Assembly (NCBI GenBank): GCA_045599005.1 | Contig: JAZRVF010000012.1 | Span: forward strand, 129,634-193,633 | Origin: Treponema_I sp045599005 | GTDB lineage: Bacteria; Spirochaetota; Spirochaetia; Treponematales; Treponemataceae | Length of the DNA: 64,000 nt | Reading direction: 5' to 3' | Shown here: in pieces, positions 9,000 to 17,895 of the stretch | Layout: the number at the start of each line of letters is the position of its first letter | How positions within the stretch are numbered: the stretch's first letter is position 1 | Position numbers and translations under genes: made by a program | Notes under the pieces: model-generated | What the model was told of the DNA's origin: nothing | The model's input: only the letters and a program-made list of their open reading frames with translations | The model's database searches: none

Positions 9000-9976
9000 C
9001 AGTTGGGGAACGCCTCTTTTATTGCCTGATACTCAGAGGAAGTAATCTCGATAAGATTTCCGTGTTTGAAACCGTAAGGGAAGGAAAAATCTTCGTCGCA
9101 GCGGATGAATCGGCCTGAAGAAATGTCTTCTGCAACAAAAGGCACATAGCCCATCTTGCTGCGTTCACAACCGTAAAAATCAAGGAAGACACACCATCTG
9201 CCGTCTTTCAACTGAAAAAGTGCCGGCGCCTCATAACATCCCTGTTTCAGTTTGGAAGTTTCTTCATCAAAAGCCGGCATGCGTTCGTAATCTCCGGCAA
9301 AGGTGCGCCCCCGTTCCAGAATGACCATACTGGGATTGTTGTCGCTTTTGACAAAGCGGTAGAACCATCCGTCCACATAGGTGATGTCAGAATCGATTAT
9401 TCCGGCATCCTCCTTTTTACAGAGTTGCTGCGGCTCGGAAAAAGTCACAAAATCAGAAGTTGTTGAATACCAGATTGACATGCGCTGAAAATCATCGCAG
9501 GCATGAAGAGAAGACCAGTGTATCTTGTAATTGTTTTCCAAAGGATCCCATGTTACTTCCGGTGCCCACATGCATCCGAAGTTTTCGTCACCAAGAATGA
9601 TCAGCCTCTGCTCGGACCAGTGAACAAGGTCTTCTGATTCCCACATGCTGATTGCAGGACTTCCGTTTCTGGAGACTTCTTTCCACTTTGAATTGTACAG
9701 GCTCTTGAAATTGTAAGCCAGGCTTAAATCTGTGGCAAAAATGTAGAATTTTCCGTTATTTGCCCGGACAATTGTCGTGTCCCGGGAACCTTTTTCACCA
9801 AGATAACTCCACAGAATCGGCAGTCCGCCGTTTGTCTGTTCCCAATGGAAGCCGTCTCTGCTTAATCCGAAATAAACCTGCTCGCCATCAGGAGTCTCTT
9901 TTTCCTTGAAATGAACAAAGAGATAGGCTTTGTCATCATCTTTTATGCTATTGAAATCACTCATAGGTGAATTCAT
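8999..9976 (-). CDS. Glycoside hydrolase family 43-like protein
   Basis: A 325-residue five-bladed propeller protein resembling GH43-type arabinosidases and xylosidases. Blade motifs include YFGLSRDGFHWEQ, GSRDTTIV, MWAPEVTWD, IDSDITYVDGWFYRF and CYEAPALF; the Asp and Glu in these are candidates for the acid/base residues. There is no signal peptide, so it should act in the cytoplasm on imported oligosaccharides. Its ATG overlaps the TGA of the upstream LPP20-like gene (ATGA), so it is the last gene of that lipoprotein operon, an unexpected neighbour. Substrate cannot be fixed from sequence. Confidence 0.8.
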   Translation of the reverse strand: MNSPMSDFNSIKDDDKAYLFVHFKEKETPDGEQVYFGLSRDGFHWEQTNGGLPILWSYLGEKGSRDTTIVRANNGKFYIFATDLSLAYNFKSLYNSKWKEVSRNGSPAISMWESEDLVHWSEQRLIILGDENFGCMWAPEVTWDPLENNYKIHWSSLHACDDFQRMSIWYSTTSDFVTFSEPQQLCKKEDAGIIDSDITYVDGWFYRFVKSDNNPSMVILERGRTFAGDYERMPAFDEETSKLKQGCYEAPALFQLKDGRWCVFLDFYGCERSKMGYVPFVAEDISSGRFIRCDEDFSFPYGFKHGNLIEITSSEYQAIKEAFPN

Positions 9977-11028
9977 TGCACAAAAAGTGAATTAAAGCTA
10001 GTACCGAATTTCTTTGCAATTTCGCTTTCCACAGTCCGGACTGCAAGCTGGTCTGCTTCTGATTCCGTAAGATGAGATTCCCGTCCGTTGATTGAAAAAG
10101 GAATAAGTTCTCTTCCTGTGCGGCAGTCCACAAAACTTGCATCAACAATATAGCGCACATATTTGTGAGAAGAAGAAGTCATATCAAGAGGAATGAAAGA
10201 CACTGAAGCTTTCAGCACATAATTGCAGCCGTAGGCAGAATCAGAAAAATGTGAGATACCGAAGTTTTTCATCACTTTTGTAAATGCTGCACCGACACGT
10301 CCGTCAGAATCTCCGTCTACAACCACTGCCACCTGGATGGCATCCAATACCAGCCGGGATTTTTCGGTAAGGGCAGCAAGGCTTCCGTAAGCCACATTGA
10401 TTTTTTTCCACATGTCTATATTGACCACAGAAAGAATATCCAGATAGTCTTCATTCTCGGCGGCAAGTCTGACGGCTCCCTGAAGTGCGGCATAAGCTTC
10501 CAGAGTCCCGGGCATGGAATCTGCGATACTGCACTGGCGGGCAATAACCTCGTTGTTCTGCAGGATTTTGTCTCTGTAAACTGTTCCGGTTTTTTCGCGG
10601 TCAACAACTGCAAGTGCATAATAGGTGATGCTTCTGTCTTCCGATGAAGTGAAGCAGTAGTTCTCTGCAATAATCAGGCCCGAAACAGTCACATTGCTTG
10701 TTGTATCAACTTTTGAGACCATCTGGGTCTGCAGTTCAGAACCGATGGCAAGGCTTGTGAAAGACTGAGCGGCCACAGAATGAGAGTCCACAGTCTGTCG
10801 GATGATTCTGGTAAGCGCCGCAGCTGCATCAGATTCAGCAGCATCCAGTGTCTGACCTGAACCGACAGCGGTAAGATATCTGTCAGATGGATAGGCTGTT
10901 GAATTCTGAGAACCGGCAATCCAGTCCGGGGCAAAAGCATAAGGAGTTGAAGCGCAGGAAAAAAACATTGCTGAAAGGAAAACAATGTTTAATACAGCCA
11001 GAAAGCAGGATTTTGTTATTTTGAGCAT
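9973..11028 (-). CDS. LPP20-family lipoprotein
   Basis: A 351-residue probable lipoprotein. The signal peptide ends in a lipobox-like LSAMFFSC (cysteine about residue 25). The region PDWIAG...YLTAVGSGQTLDAAESDAAAALTRII is the hallmark of LPP20-family proteins, whose role is poorly known but often linked to the outer membrane. The ATG at 11028 is preceded by GGTGGAGGCCAT. It starts 13 nt before the stop of the upstream COG3014-like gene and overlaps the GH43-like gene by 4 nt, so the set is co-translated. Confidence 0.8.
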   Translation of the reverse strand: MLKITKSCFLAVLNIVFLSAMFFSCASTPYAFAPDWIAGSQNSTAYPSDRYLTAVGSGQTLDAAESDAAAALTRIIRQTVDSHSVAAQSFTSLAIGSELQTQMVSKVDTTSNVTVSGLIIAENYCFTSSEDRSITYYALAVVDREKTGTVYRDKILQNNEVIARQCSIADSMPGTLEAYAALQGAVRLAAENEDYLDILSVVNIDMWKKINVAYGSLAALTEKSRLVLDAIQVAVVVDGDSDGRVGAAFTKVMKNFGISHFSDSAYGCNYVLKASVSFIPLDMTSSSHKYVRYIVDASFVDCRTGRELIPFSINGRESHLTESEADQLAVRTVESEIAKKFGTSFNSLFVQ

Positions 11029-12350
11029 ATGGCCTCCACCAGATTTACTGAATCCGAACGAACGACAACATCTGAACTATACCAGGAATCCAGTGTCTTT
11101 CCGTATGGATTTTTATAAACTACAGTCACATCATACACACCAGGTGGCAGAGTCAGTCCGCCAACATAGGCCTGTGACGGGAAAAATCTTGATATCCTTG
11201 TGTCTGCAACTTCCGAAACTTCGTAAGAAACTGCAGAAATAAGCGAAATCATGGAGAAAAGTCCGAAACCGCTGTTTTTTTCCTGTTCGGCATCCGCAAG
11301 CGCACCCCAGATACTGTTTGTCAGAGCTTTTGTTCCGGAACGCAGCACTGACTTAAGGTAAATCACACCCTGTTTCCGTGCAAAAGTGTCTTCAGCAATC
11401 CGGTCAATGCTCTCAAGCAGCTCAAGATTGGTGTAATAAGATTTTCCGTATCTGTCCCTGGCTGTCACCTGGATTGAACTTACGGATGAATTCCGGGGTC
11501 TGATTTCAGGAAGAGAGATTTTCAGCATATAACGGCTTGAACTGTCAAAAAGCCGGAGATCTTCCGCAACTTTCTCAGGACCGAGACCGGCAAATGCCAG
11601 CACATTAAGCCTTGCCATGCCAAAAGGCACTGAAATCTCATCATCAAGAGAGGAAGGTTCCGCAAAAGGATAAAGCTGGCGCTGGGCAAGGAAAGCATTC
11701 CTTATATAGCGGCGGTCAATGGCTGCAGAAGATATGTCGCCCTTTGCCCGGTACAGAAGCATGCTTATATAACGGGCCAGAGCCGAATTGTGGAACTGGC
11801 TTTCCTCAAAAGTGTATCCGTCATAAACAGGGGCAGAACTCATGCCGTCCTGAAGAAGCTGACTGTACCTGTTCTCAAGATCACGCAGCTTTGAATCAAA
11901 TCTGCGGATTTCCACAAAAGCGTCCTCTGTCTGTCCCAGATGGATATAATTCAATGCCATGAAAAGATTTGTGTAAATGTCTTCGTAATCTTCACCGGCA
12001 TAATCAATCACATAATCATTCAGGAAAAAGGACGAGACAGACTGAGAGAGGCTTTTTGTGTAGAAATCATCAATCAGTTTTTCGGCTTCGGAAAAACGGC
12101 TGTTGGATTCCTGCCACTCTCCGGCATAATGGTCCAACATACCCGTATCCAAAGAATAAAGCACACTGTCTTTGTCTGAATACAGAAAATCCTTATTATC
12201 TTCCAGATGATACAGGGCACCGTAATAATCACCGTAATAGGAGTCTTTTTCTATCGTCCTGAAGTCTGCGGAAGCACATGATGCAGCAGAAAAAATCCCT
12301 ACAGCAATCAGAAGGGCTGCAGCAGACAAAGAGAGTATTCTTTTTATCAT
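11016..12350 (-). CDS. COG3014-like lipoprotein
   Basis: A 444-residue protein with a lipoprotein signal (lipobox-like FSAASC, cysteine about residue 25) and a helical, tetratricopeptide-like N-terminal half (YYGDYYGALYHLE, YTNLFMALNYIHLGQTEDAF, VEIRRFD). This is the pattern of the COG3014 proteins found beside LpoB and LPP20 genes. The C-terminal half contains a beta-rich domain (ITARDRYGKSYYTNLELLE-like and LPPGVYDVTVVYKNPYGKTL). Function is not established. It starts with the ATGA overlap at the end of the lpoB-like gene. The assignment rests on the layout and gene neighbourhood. Confidence 0.7.
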   Translation of the reverse strand: MIKRILSLSAAALLIAVGIFSAASCASADFRTIEKDSYYGDYYGALYHLEDNKDFLYSDKDSVLYSLDTGMLDHYAGEWQESNSRFSEAEKLIDDFYTKSLSQSVSSFFLNDYVIDYAGEDYEDIYTNLFMALNYIHLGQTEDAFVEIRRFDSKLRDLENRYSQLLQDGMSSAPVYDGYTFEESQFHNSALARYISMLLYRAKGDISSAAIDRRYIRNAFLAQRQLYPFAEPSSLDDEISVPFGMARLNVLAFAGLGPEKVAEDLRLFDSSSRYMLKISLPEIRPRNSSVSSIQVTARDRYGKSYYTNLELLESIDRIAEDTFARKQGVIYLKSVLRSGTKALTNSIWGALADAEQEKNSGFGLFSMISLISAVSYEVSEVADTRISRFFPSQAYVGGLTLPPGVYDVTVVYKNPYGKTLDSWYSSDVVVRSDSVNLVEAICSK

Positions 12351-12967
12351 AAGCCGTAGGCCCGCTTGAGAATGACTTTTTTGATGCTGTTATCTTCACC
12401 GACCCAGAGTTTTCTGTTGGATTCAATGTCTATCAGTTCTGCCCGGACAGAATAGGAACGGACAATCCTGTCTTTTCTGCGGTCCACAATAGTATTTACG
12501 GAACCTACAAGCATCAGATCAGCACCGGTTTCGGAAGCAAGACGTTTTGCAGTGTCTTCGCTTGCCCATTCCAACTGGTCCAGCCGCTCGGAACGCAGAA
12601 GATTACGCTGTGAGGCATCGGCAACAAAAGCCACCCTTCCGCTGTTGATAAGGGCAGACTCAAACCTGCGGGCAAGAATGGAAGTATCAAGGTGCTCATC
12701 GCTGTTGTTTGCAAAATCACCGACAAGTACAACCGGGTAACGTCCGTTTTCCTTGATGAAGTTTGAGATTCCTGCGGCATTCACGCATTCCTGAACGATG
12801 GATTCAGTGATGATCTTCACATCAGTATCATTCCAGTAACCGCTCAAGTCCTCCTGAGTATCTGCATCCACCCGCTGAACATAACGGTTGGACATGCATC
12901 CTGTAAACAAGGAAAGCACAAGAAATGCGATGCATGCACATGTAATGGAGAGAACTTTCTTGCTCAT
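12347..12967 (-). CDS. Penicillin-binding protein activator LpoB-like lipoprotein
   Basis: A 206-residue lipoprotein with lipobox LSLFTGC (cysteine about 24). The body matches the LpoB/COG3417 fold: YPVVLVGDFANNSDEHLD, SGRVAFVADASQRNLLRSER, and GADLMLVGSVNTIVDRRKD followed by a C-terminal strand pair with YSVRAELIDIESNRKLWVGE. In enterobacteria LpoB is anchored in the outer membrane and activates PBP1B; here only the family role can be inferred. The ATG follows AGGAGTTTTAC. It is the first gene of the four-gene minus-strand operon ending with the GH43-like gene. Confidence 0.85.
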   Translation of the reverse strand: MSKKVLSITCACIAFLVLSLFTGCMSNRYVQRVDADTQEDLSGYWNDTDVKIITESIVQECVNAAGISNFIKENGRYPVVLVGDFANNSDEHLDTSILARRFESALINSGRVAFVADASQRNLLRSERLDQLEWASEDTAKRLASETGADLMLVGSVNTIVDRRKDRIVRSYSVRAELIDIESNRKLWVGEDNSIKKVILKRAYGL

Positions 12968-13028
12968 GTAAAACTCCTGTTATAATCCCGCGTCAGCGGC
13001 AAGCCATAAAAGGCGTGAAAAAATCGGA

Positions 13029-14255
13029 TCAGTGCTGCAGCATCAGGTACGCAAGAGTTTTCGCATCGTCAATCATATTCTGAATGATGCAGTACTCGTT
13101 GGGCTGATGCGCGGTTTCATCCAATGTACCCCACACCGCTGCGTCAAAGCCTTTGATGCGGAGATAGGCACCTACAGTTCCGCCGCCGATTCCAATGGGA
13201 TGGGCGTCTTTACCGTGGACCGCTTTAAGTGCAGATCTGAGTTTCTGCACAACAGGCGCATCAGCTGCAGTTGCGGGTGATTCAACAGCCTGTTCTTCCG
13301 ACCATTCGATTTTTACGCCATACTGCGCTTCAACCTCTGCAAAGATCTCCTGCATTTTCGCCCGGACTTCCGCAAGTGTGTAACACGGCAGAATGCGGCA
13401 ATCCATGTAGAAAACGTCATCACCAGGAATAGTGTTGACATTGGGGACATTTGCCTCTTTTTTGGTCGGTTCAAAAGTAGAACACGCAGGCTCGAACAAA
13501 GTGTCCGTCTTATTGAAGAAATTTTTCAGATTATGAAGACGCACTGCAAGATCACAGTTTGCAAGCATTGCGTTCGCACCCTGATCGGGTCTTGAACCGT
13601 GGCTCTGTTTTCCTGTAGTCCGGATTTTGAGCCAGATCAGATTTTTTTCTGCAACCTCGATTGTGACACCCTGTGAATCTCCTCCGTCAGGAATGATGAT
13701 GATGTCATCTTTGCGGAAAAGATTGTGGTTTTCCAGCAGATACTGGATTCCATATGTTGAGCCGACTTCCTCATCCGCAACAAAAAGCAGTTTGACAGTG
13801 TGTGCCGGTCTGATTCCGGAGCGGACAAAGGAAAGAGCTGCAAAAACACCGCTTACAAGCCCCTGCTGATCATCTTCAACCCCGCGTCCGTAAAGGCGTC
13901 CGTCTTTTTCAACCACAGTCCAGGGATCAGTATTCCAGAGACTTTCCTCACCGGTGGGAACAACATCCATGTGTGCCATTACCCAGATTGCGTAATCATC
14001 GTCAACGCCGGGAACAGTTGCCACCAGATTGGGACGGATTCCGCTTTTTACACGGCTGTCCGGTGCGTCAAAACGCTGAAGCTGAGTGATGCCGTTATTT
14101 CTGAGCCATTCTTCAAGAGCCAGACATTTTTCAAGTTCGCCCTGCCCTTCACTTTCCGGCGCCAGAGCCTGAATGCCTGTAAGAAGCCGTTCAAGTTCGA
14201 TCATCTGGCTGCGTGAGGAATCAATATTCTCTGAAAGAGTTTCAAAATCGTTCAT
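13029..14255 (-). CDS. M20-family metallodipeptidase (Sapep-like)
   Basis: A 408-residue zinc- or manganese-dependent peptidase of the M20 family. Metal and catalytic motifs are visible: MAHMDVVPTG (His/Asp), GRGVEDDQQG (bridging Asp), and VADEEVGSTYG (catalytic Glu and metal Glu); KQSHGSRPDQG is in the lid domain and GIGGGTVGAYLR near the C-terminal ligand. Likely cytoplasmic, cleaving di- or small peptides. A possible AAGGA site lies about 12 nt before the ATG, rather far. It is 61 nt downstream of lpoB's start on the other side and 48 nt from the end of galE, all on the minus strand. Confidence 0.88.
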   Translation of the reverse strand: MNDFETLSENIDSSRSQMIELERLLTGIQALAPESEGQGELEKCLALEEWLRNNGITQLQRFDAPDSRVKSGIRPNLVATVPGVDDDYAIWVMAHMDVVPTGEESLWNTDPWTVVEKDGRLYGRGVEDDQQGLVSGVFAALSFVRSGIRPAHTVKLLFVADEEVGSTYGIQYLLENHNLFRKDDIIIIPDGGDSQGVTIEVAEKNLIWLKIRTTGKQSHGSRPDQGANAMLANCDLAVRLHNLKNFFNKTDTLFEPACSTFEPTKKEANVPNVNTIPGDDVFYMDCRILPCYTLAEVRAKMQEIFAEVEAQYGVKIEWSEEQAVESPATAADAPVVQKLRSALKAVHGKDAHPIGIGGGTVGAYLRIKGFDAAVWGTLDETAHQPNEYCIIQNMIDDAKTLAYLMLQH

Positions 14256-14303
14256 AAATCAAAATCATCCTTAATAATCAAGTTTAATTAAATTGCTGCA
14301 CTG

Positions 14304-15278
14304 TTATTTTCTGTTTGCAAGATATGCTTTCCATGTTGTCTCAACCAGAGTATCCACGTCTGAATATTCAGGTGTCCAACCTAAAGTTTCTTTTGCATAA
14401 TTATTTGTAGTATAAAGACATGCAGGATCTCCAGGACGGCGTTCAACATTTTCTGAAGGAATTTCCCTGCCGGTGATACGGCGTGAGGCGTTCAGAAGCT
14501 CAAGAACTGTTGTTCCTGTCTCTGTTCCCAGATTGACTTTAAGGCTTCTGTCATTTTTCGAGATGTATTCCAATGCCATCACATGTGCCCGTGCCAGGTC
14601 CGTAACGTGGACGTAATCGCGGATACATGTTCCGTCACGTGTGTCATAATCATCTCCGAACACTTTGAGTCCGGGTTTCATGCCCATTGCAACTTCCATG
14701 ATGCGCGGCAGAAGGTTTGCAGGATTCTGCTCAAGACCGATTATCTCACCTTCAGGATCGTAACCGGCTGCATTGAAATAGCGGAGTGCCGCAAAACGGA
14801 GACCTTTCAGCTGGTCATACCAGGTCATGATGCGTTCAATCTCAAGTTTTGTGAATCCGTAGTAGTTCTCAGGATTCTGGGGATGTTTCTCATCCATGGG
14901 AAGGTATTCAGGAGAACCGAAAGTGGCCGCTGAAGAAGAGAAAATCATTTTTTTGCAGCCGAATTTAAGTGCTGCGTTCATGATGTTTATTGTTCCGGTA
15001 AGGTTGTTCACTGAATATTTTTCGGGTTCAATCATTGACTCACCGGCAGCCTTGAATGCGGCAAGGTGAACGAATCCGTCAAATCCCTTTGAAAAGGCGG
15101 CTTCAATTTCTGAGGGAATCAGAATATCTCCGTGAATAAAACCGTTCTGAGGAAACAGATTCTGTCTGAGACCTGAAGACAGATTGTCAAAAACCGTGAC
15201 TTCGTGTCCGGCTTTCATCATTTCTTTAACAACGTGGCTTCCGATATAACCTGCACCACCGATTACCAAAACTTTCAT
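14304..15278 (-). CDS. galE: UDP-glucose 4-epimerase
   Basis: A 324-residue short-chain NAD-dependent epimerase that interconverts UDP-glucose and UDP-galactose. NAD motif GGAGYIGSH at the N-terminus, FSSSAATFG and the catalytic Tyr-Lys pair in YYGFTK, followed by ALRYFNAAGYDPEG and CIRDYVHVTDLARAH typical of GalE. The frame is open four codons further to 15290, but GGAGG lies exactly there and serves the ATG at 15278, so the shorter start is right. A promoter is seen upstream. It may be read through into the M20 peptidase gene. Confidence 0.94.
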   Translation of the reverse strand: MKVLVIGGAGYIGSHVVKEMMKAGHEVTVFDNLSSGLRQNLFPQNGFIHGDILIPSEIEAAFSKGFDGFVHLAAFKAAGESMIEPEKYSVNNLTGTINIMNAALKFGCKKMIFSSSAATFGSPEYLPMDEKHPQNPENYYGFTKLEIERIMTWYDQLKGLRFAALRYFNAAGYDPEGEIIGLEQNPANLLPRIMEVAMGMKPGLKVFGDDYDTRDGTCIRDYVHVTDLARAHVMALEYISKNDRSLKVNLGTETGTTVLELLNASRRITGREIPSENVERRPGDPACLYTTNNYAKETLGWTPEYSDVDTLVETTWKAYLANRK

Positions 15279-15331
15279 TATGACCTCCATCGCAAATTCT
15301 GATTTTTGCGCTTTCTTCCTTATAAATCCCT

Positions 15332-15359
15332 ATTCTAGCACATCTGTAACTTCATGCAA
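15332..15359 (-). promoter_or_regulatory. galE: Candidate galE promoter
   Basis: Reading the minus strand: TTGCAT (15359-15354), 16-bp spacer, TAGAAT (15337-15332). It gives a leader of about 45 nt containing the GGAGG site. Confidence 0.55.
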
Positions 15360-15378
15360 ACAACGGGGGATTTTTTTT

Positions 15379-15590
15379 CGGAAATATCCTCTCACGGACA
15401 GAAAATGACAGTGTTTATAAAAATTCGGGAAGGAAGGAAGCGACTGACAAAAACACGCGCAAGGCGGAATGATAGTTTCCATGACGCCTTGCGCGTGTAG
15501 CGACGATATCCAGCGGTTTTGGCAGTTGCTGCCTGACTGGTAGTTTTTTTATAGTTTTTTTCAGATTCTTTCCGTGTGGGGATATTCCCG
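15379..15590 (-). repeat. Dispersed inverted-repeat element, copy A (full length)
   Basis: A 212-bp intergenic element best read on the minus strand. Its two ends are imperfect inverted repeats: CGGGAATATCCCCACACGGA at one end and CGGAAATATCCTCTCACGGA at the other, 19 matches in 23 counting 3 more bases. Inside each end is TATAAAAA. The centre carries ACTACCAGTCAG, GCAACTGCCAAAACCGCT and the stem ACACGCGCAAGGCG/CGCCTTGCGCGTGT followed by TTTTT. Copies B (49206) and C (51197) share over 100 bp of this in the same order. It sits between galE and trpX, filling most of a 434-bp gap. Confidence 0.8.
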
Positions 15591-15609
15591 TTTTTTTCGG
15601 TGTTTCTAC

Positions 15610-15639
15610 TTGACAGAGCGTTACTATTTACAGTAACAT
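15610..15639 (+). promoter_or_regulatory. trpX: trpX promoter with overlapping inverted repeat
   Basis: TTGACA (15610-15615), 18-bp spacer, TAACAT (15634-15639). The inverted repeat GTTACT-N6-AGTAAC (15620-15637) covers the spacer end and the -10, the position expected of a repressor operator. The repressor is unknown; no TrpR-like gene is in the window. Confidence 0.6.
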
Positions 15640-15712
15640 AAAAATGCAGACGGTACAGGAGCTCGGCACCGGCTGCATCACAAAGCGATTTTTTTCAGGA
15701 GTAAAAGGAAAA

Positions 15713-16720
15713 ATGAAACTCAATAAAACACTGGCTGCAATCTGCGCCGTAATCACACTGGGTTCTGCAATGGTTTTTGCAGGCGGAAAAAAAGAAACAG
15801 TTAAAGACGATACCGTAAAAATCGGTATTGCAAAAATTGTCCAGCATGTTGCCCTGGATTCTGTTGAACAGGGAATCATTGATGTTCTGAACGAGAACGG
15901 CGTAAAAGCAACTTACGACCTTCAGAACGCAAACGGTGATGTAAACACAGCGACACAGATCGCACTGAAATATCAGGATGAGAAAGTTGACGTTGCTGTC
16001 GGTATTGCGACTCCTATCGCACTTGCCCTTGCAAACACAATGAAATCAACACCTGTAGTATTCGGAACTGTAACAGATCCTGTCGGTGCCGGACTTGTTG
16101 AGACAGTTGACCGCGGACTTGGAAACGTCACAGGTATGAGCGATGCTATTCCTACTGAGGAGCACGTCGCACTTTTTGCCTCAATCGCAGACATCAAGAC
16201 ACTGGGTTACATTTACTGCAACGGAGAGGCAAACTCAGCAAGTGCTCTTGCCCTGGTTGAATCAGGATGCAAAAAAATCGGAATCAATCTGGTCACACAG
16301 GCAATCACAAACTCATCAGAAGTAAAACAGGCAGCAGAATCAATCGTTGACCGTGTTGACGGAATCTACCTTTCAACAGACAACACAGTTTTCAGTGCTC
16401 TTTCCGCACTGGTAGACGTTTTTGCAAAAGCAAAGAAACCCGTGTTCAGTGCTGACGTGACAGGTGCCATGGCCGGCGGATGCGTGATCGCAAGCGGATT
16501 CAACTATTACAAGGCTGGACGCGCAACAGGCGAAATGGTTCTGGAGATCCTGAACGGCAAAAAACCTGCTGACATGCCCGTCCGTTTCATGACAGATCCT
16601 TCTGACAATGACCTGCTGATTGACCTGGACGCTGCAAAGAACTGCGGAATCACAGTTCCTGCAGACCTGGTTGCACAGGCAAACATGATTTTTGAAAACG
16701 GTACCCTGACACAGAAATAA
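15713..16720 (+). CDS. trpX: TrpX-type ABC substrate-binding protein
   Basis: A 335-residue periplasmic binding protein of the COG2984/TrpX type. The signal peptide ends MVFAGG with no lipobox cysteine, like the sugar-binding protein at 1349. Family signs include KIGIAKIVQHVALDSVEQGI, VAVGIATPIALALAN, VFGTVTDPVGAGLV and the ending AKNCGITVPADLV. In Gram-positive bacteria the TrpXYZ system imports tryptophan or a related aromatic compound; the ligand here is inferred only from family. The ATG at 15713 follows AAAAGGAAAA; the frame opens at 15644 but has no such site. It is followed by hairpins and a separate promoter for the permease. Confidence 0.85.
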   Translation: MKLNKTLAAICAVITLGSAMVFAGGKKETVKDDTVKIGIAKIVQHVALDSVEQGIIDVLNENGVKATYDLQNANGDVNTATQIALKYQDEKVDVAVGIATPIALALANTMKSTPVVFGTVTDPVGAGLVETVDRGLGNVTGMSDAIPTEEHVALFASIADIKTLGYIYCNGEANSASALALVESGCKKIGINLVTQAITNSSEVKQAAESIVDRVDGIYLSTDNTVFSALSALVDVFAKAKKPVFSADVTGAMAGGCVIASGFNYYKAGRATGEMVLEILNGKKPADMPVRFMTDPSDNDLLIDLDAAKNCGITVPADLVAQANMIFENGTLTQK

Positions 16721-16738
16721 AAAATCTGAGAAGCGTTG

Positions 16739-16768
16739 TTCCGGAGCTGCTTCATGACTGCTCCGGAA
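16739..16768 (+). other. Stem-loop after trpX
   Basis: TTCCGGAGC and GCTCCGGAA form a perfect 9-bp stem with a 12-nt loop but no T-run. It may stabilise the 3' end of the trpX message. Confidence 0.5.
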
Positions 16769-16798
16769 CTTCCTGTGTTATATCCTCCTTATCAGTGG

Positions 16799-16842
16799 CG
16801 GCTGCGGTGATGATGAACTTCGTTACCTCAGCCGTTTTTTTT
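16799..16842 (+). terminator. trpX terminator
   Basis: CGGCTG and CAGCCG pair across a 24-nt loop and are followed by eight T. It separates the binding-protein gene from the permease gene. Confidence 0.7.
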
Positions 16843-16912
16843 ATTTGCGGAAAATCCGGAGATTTAAGTCAAAACCTTGGGAAAACAAGTCCTGGTCTTA
16901 CATCATGTTGAT

Positions 16913-16941
16913 TTGCCAATAAACTGATTTTGTGTTATTAT
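16913..16941 (+). promoter_or_regulatory. trpY: Candidate trpY promoter
   Basis: TTGCCA (16913-16918), 17-bp spacer, TATTAT (16936-16941). This gives the permease and ATPase their own transcript after the trpX terminator, with a leader of about 15 nt carrying AAGG. Confidence 0.65.
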
Positions 16942-16962
16942 GCATAGATACAAGGTTTTTTT

Positions 16963-17895
16963 ATGATTTCAGGAATTGTTATTGAAGGTTTGATTTACGG
17001 TATTGTGGTTTTGGGCACGTTCATGACGTTCCGTGTACTTAATTTCTGTGACATGACTGTTGACGGCTCTTTTCCCATGGGAGCCTGTGTGCTTGCAGCC
17101 TGTCTCACCGGTGGAGTTCCGCCGGCACTGGCACTGTTACTGGTTTTTCTCTGCGGAATGCTCGCAGGTCTTGTCACCACACTCATTCACACTAAACTTA
17201 AAGTTCCGGATCTTCTCGCCGGAATTCTTGTAATGACAATGCTCTATTCCGTCAATCTGCGCATCATGGGAAACCATGCAAACATTTCTCTGCGCGGAAC
17301 AAAAACGATTTTTTCACAGCTGACGGCAAGTGCAGAAGCTGCAGGATTCTCTTCGGAAGCATCTCTGGCAATTCTGCTTGTTGTGATTGTGGCTGTACTG
17401 CTTTTTATACTCAATCTGTTCTTTCACACAGACTTCGGTCTTACAATGGGTGCCCTCGGCTGCAATGAGCAGATGATCATCAGTCAGGGTGTGAATCCTC
17501 AGTTTCTGCGCGGTGTGGGAATCTGTCTCAGCAACGGAATGGCAGCAACTGCCGGAGCTTTTTTCGCAATGTACCAGAACTTTTCGGATGTCGGAAGCGG
17601 AACAGGTGTTGTTGTTGCCTGTCTCGCATCCCTTATGCTCGGAGAATTCCTGATCAAATCCAATAAAATCAGTCTGCAGATCATCCGCGTGATCATCGGT
17701 TCTGTTCTTTACAGGGCATTGATGTTCTGGGCCCGCCGTTACGGTTACAGAATCGGTATGTCAAGCAATGATCTTCGCCTGATTACCGGACTTCTGATCA
17801 TCATCTGTCTGCTGATCTCAAAAACCAACCTGCAGCAGTTTTTCAGGGAACACCTGGGCGGCAAAAAATCAGTTCAGAAAGAAGGTACAAAATGA
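16963..17895 (+). CDS. trpY: TrpY-type ABC permease
   Basis: A 310-residue membrane protein with about eight hydrophobic segments, of the COG4120 family related to branched-chain amino-acid permeases. Typical stretches are GTFMTFRVLNFCDMTVDGSF, VPDLLAGILVMTMLYSVNLR and ALGCNEQMIISQGVN. AAGG lies 7 nt before the ATG after a T-run. Its TGA overlaps the ATG of the ATPase gene by 4 nt, so the two are coupled. Confidence 0.88.
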   Translation: MISGIVIEGLIYGIVVLGTFMTFRVLNFCDMTVDGSFPMGACVLAACLTGGVPPALALLLVFLCGMLAGLVTTLIHTKLKVPDLLAGILVMTMLYSVNLRIMGNHANISLRGTKTIFSQLTASAEAAGFSSEASLAILLVVIVAVLLFILNLFFHTDFGLTMGALGCNEQMIISQGVNPQFLRGVGICLSNGMAATAGAFFAMYQNFSDVGSGTGVVVACLASLMLGEFLIKSNKISLQIIRVIIGSVLYRALMFWARRYGYRIGMSSNDLRLITGLLIIICLLISKTNLQQFFREHLGGKKSVQKEGTK

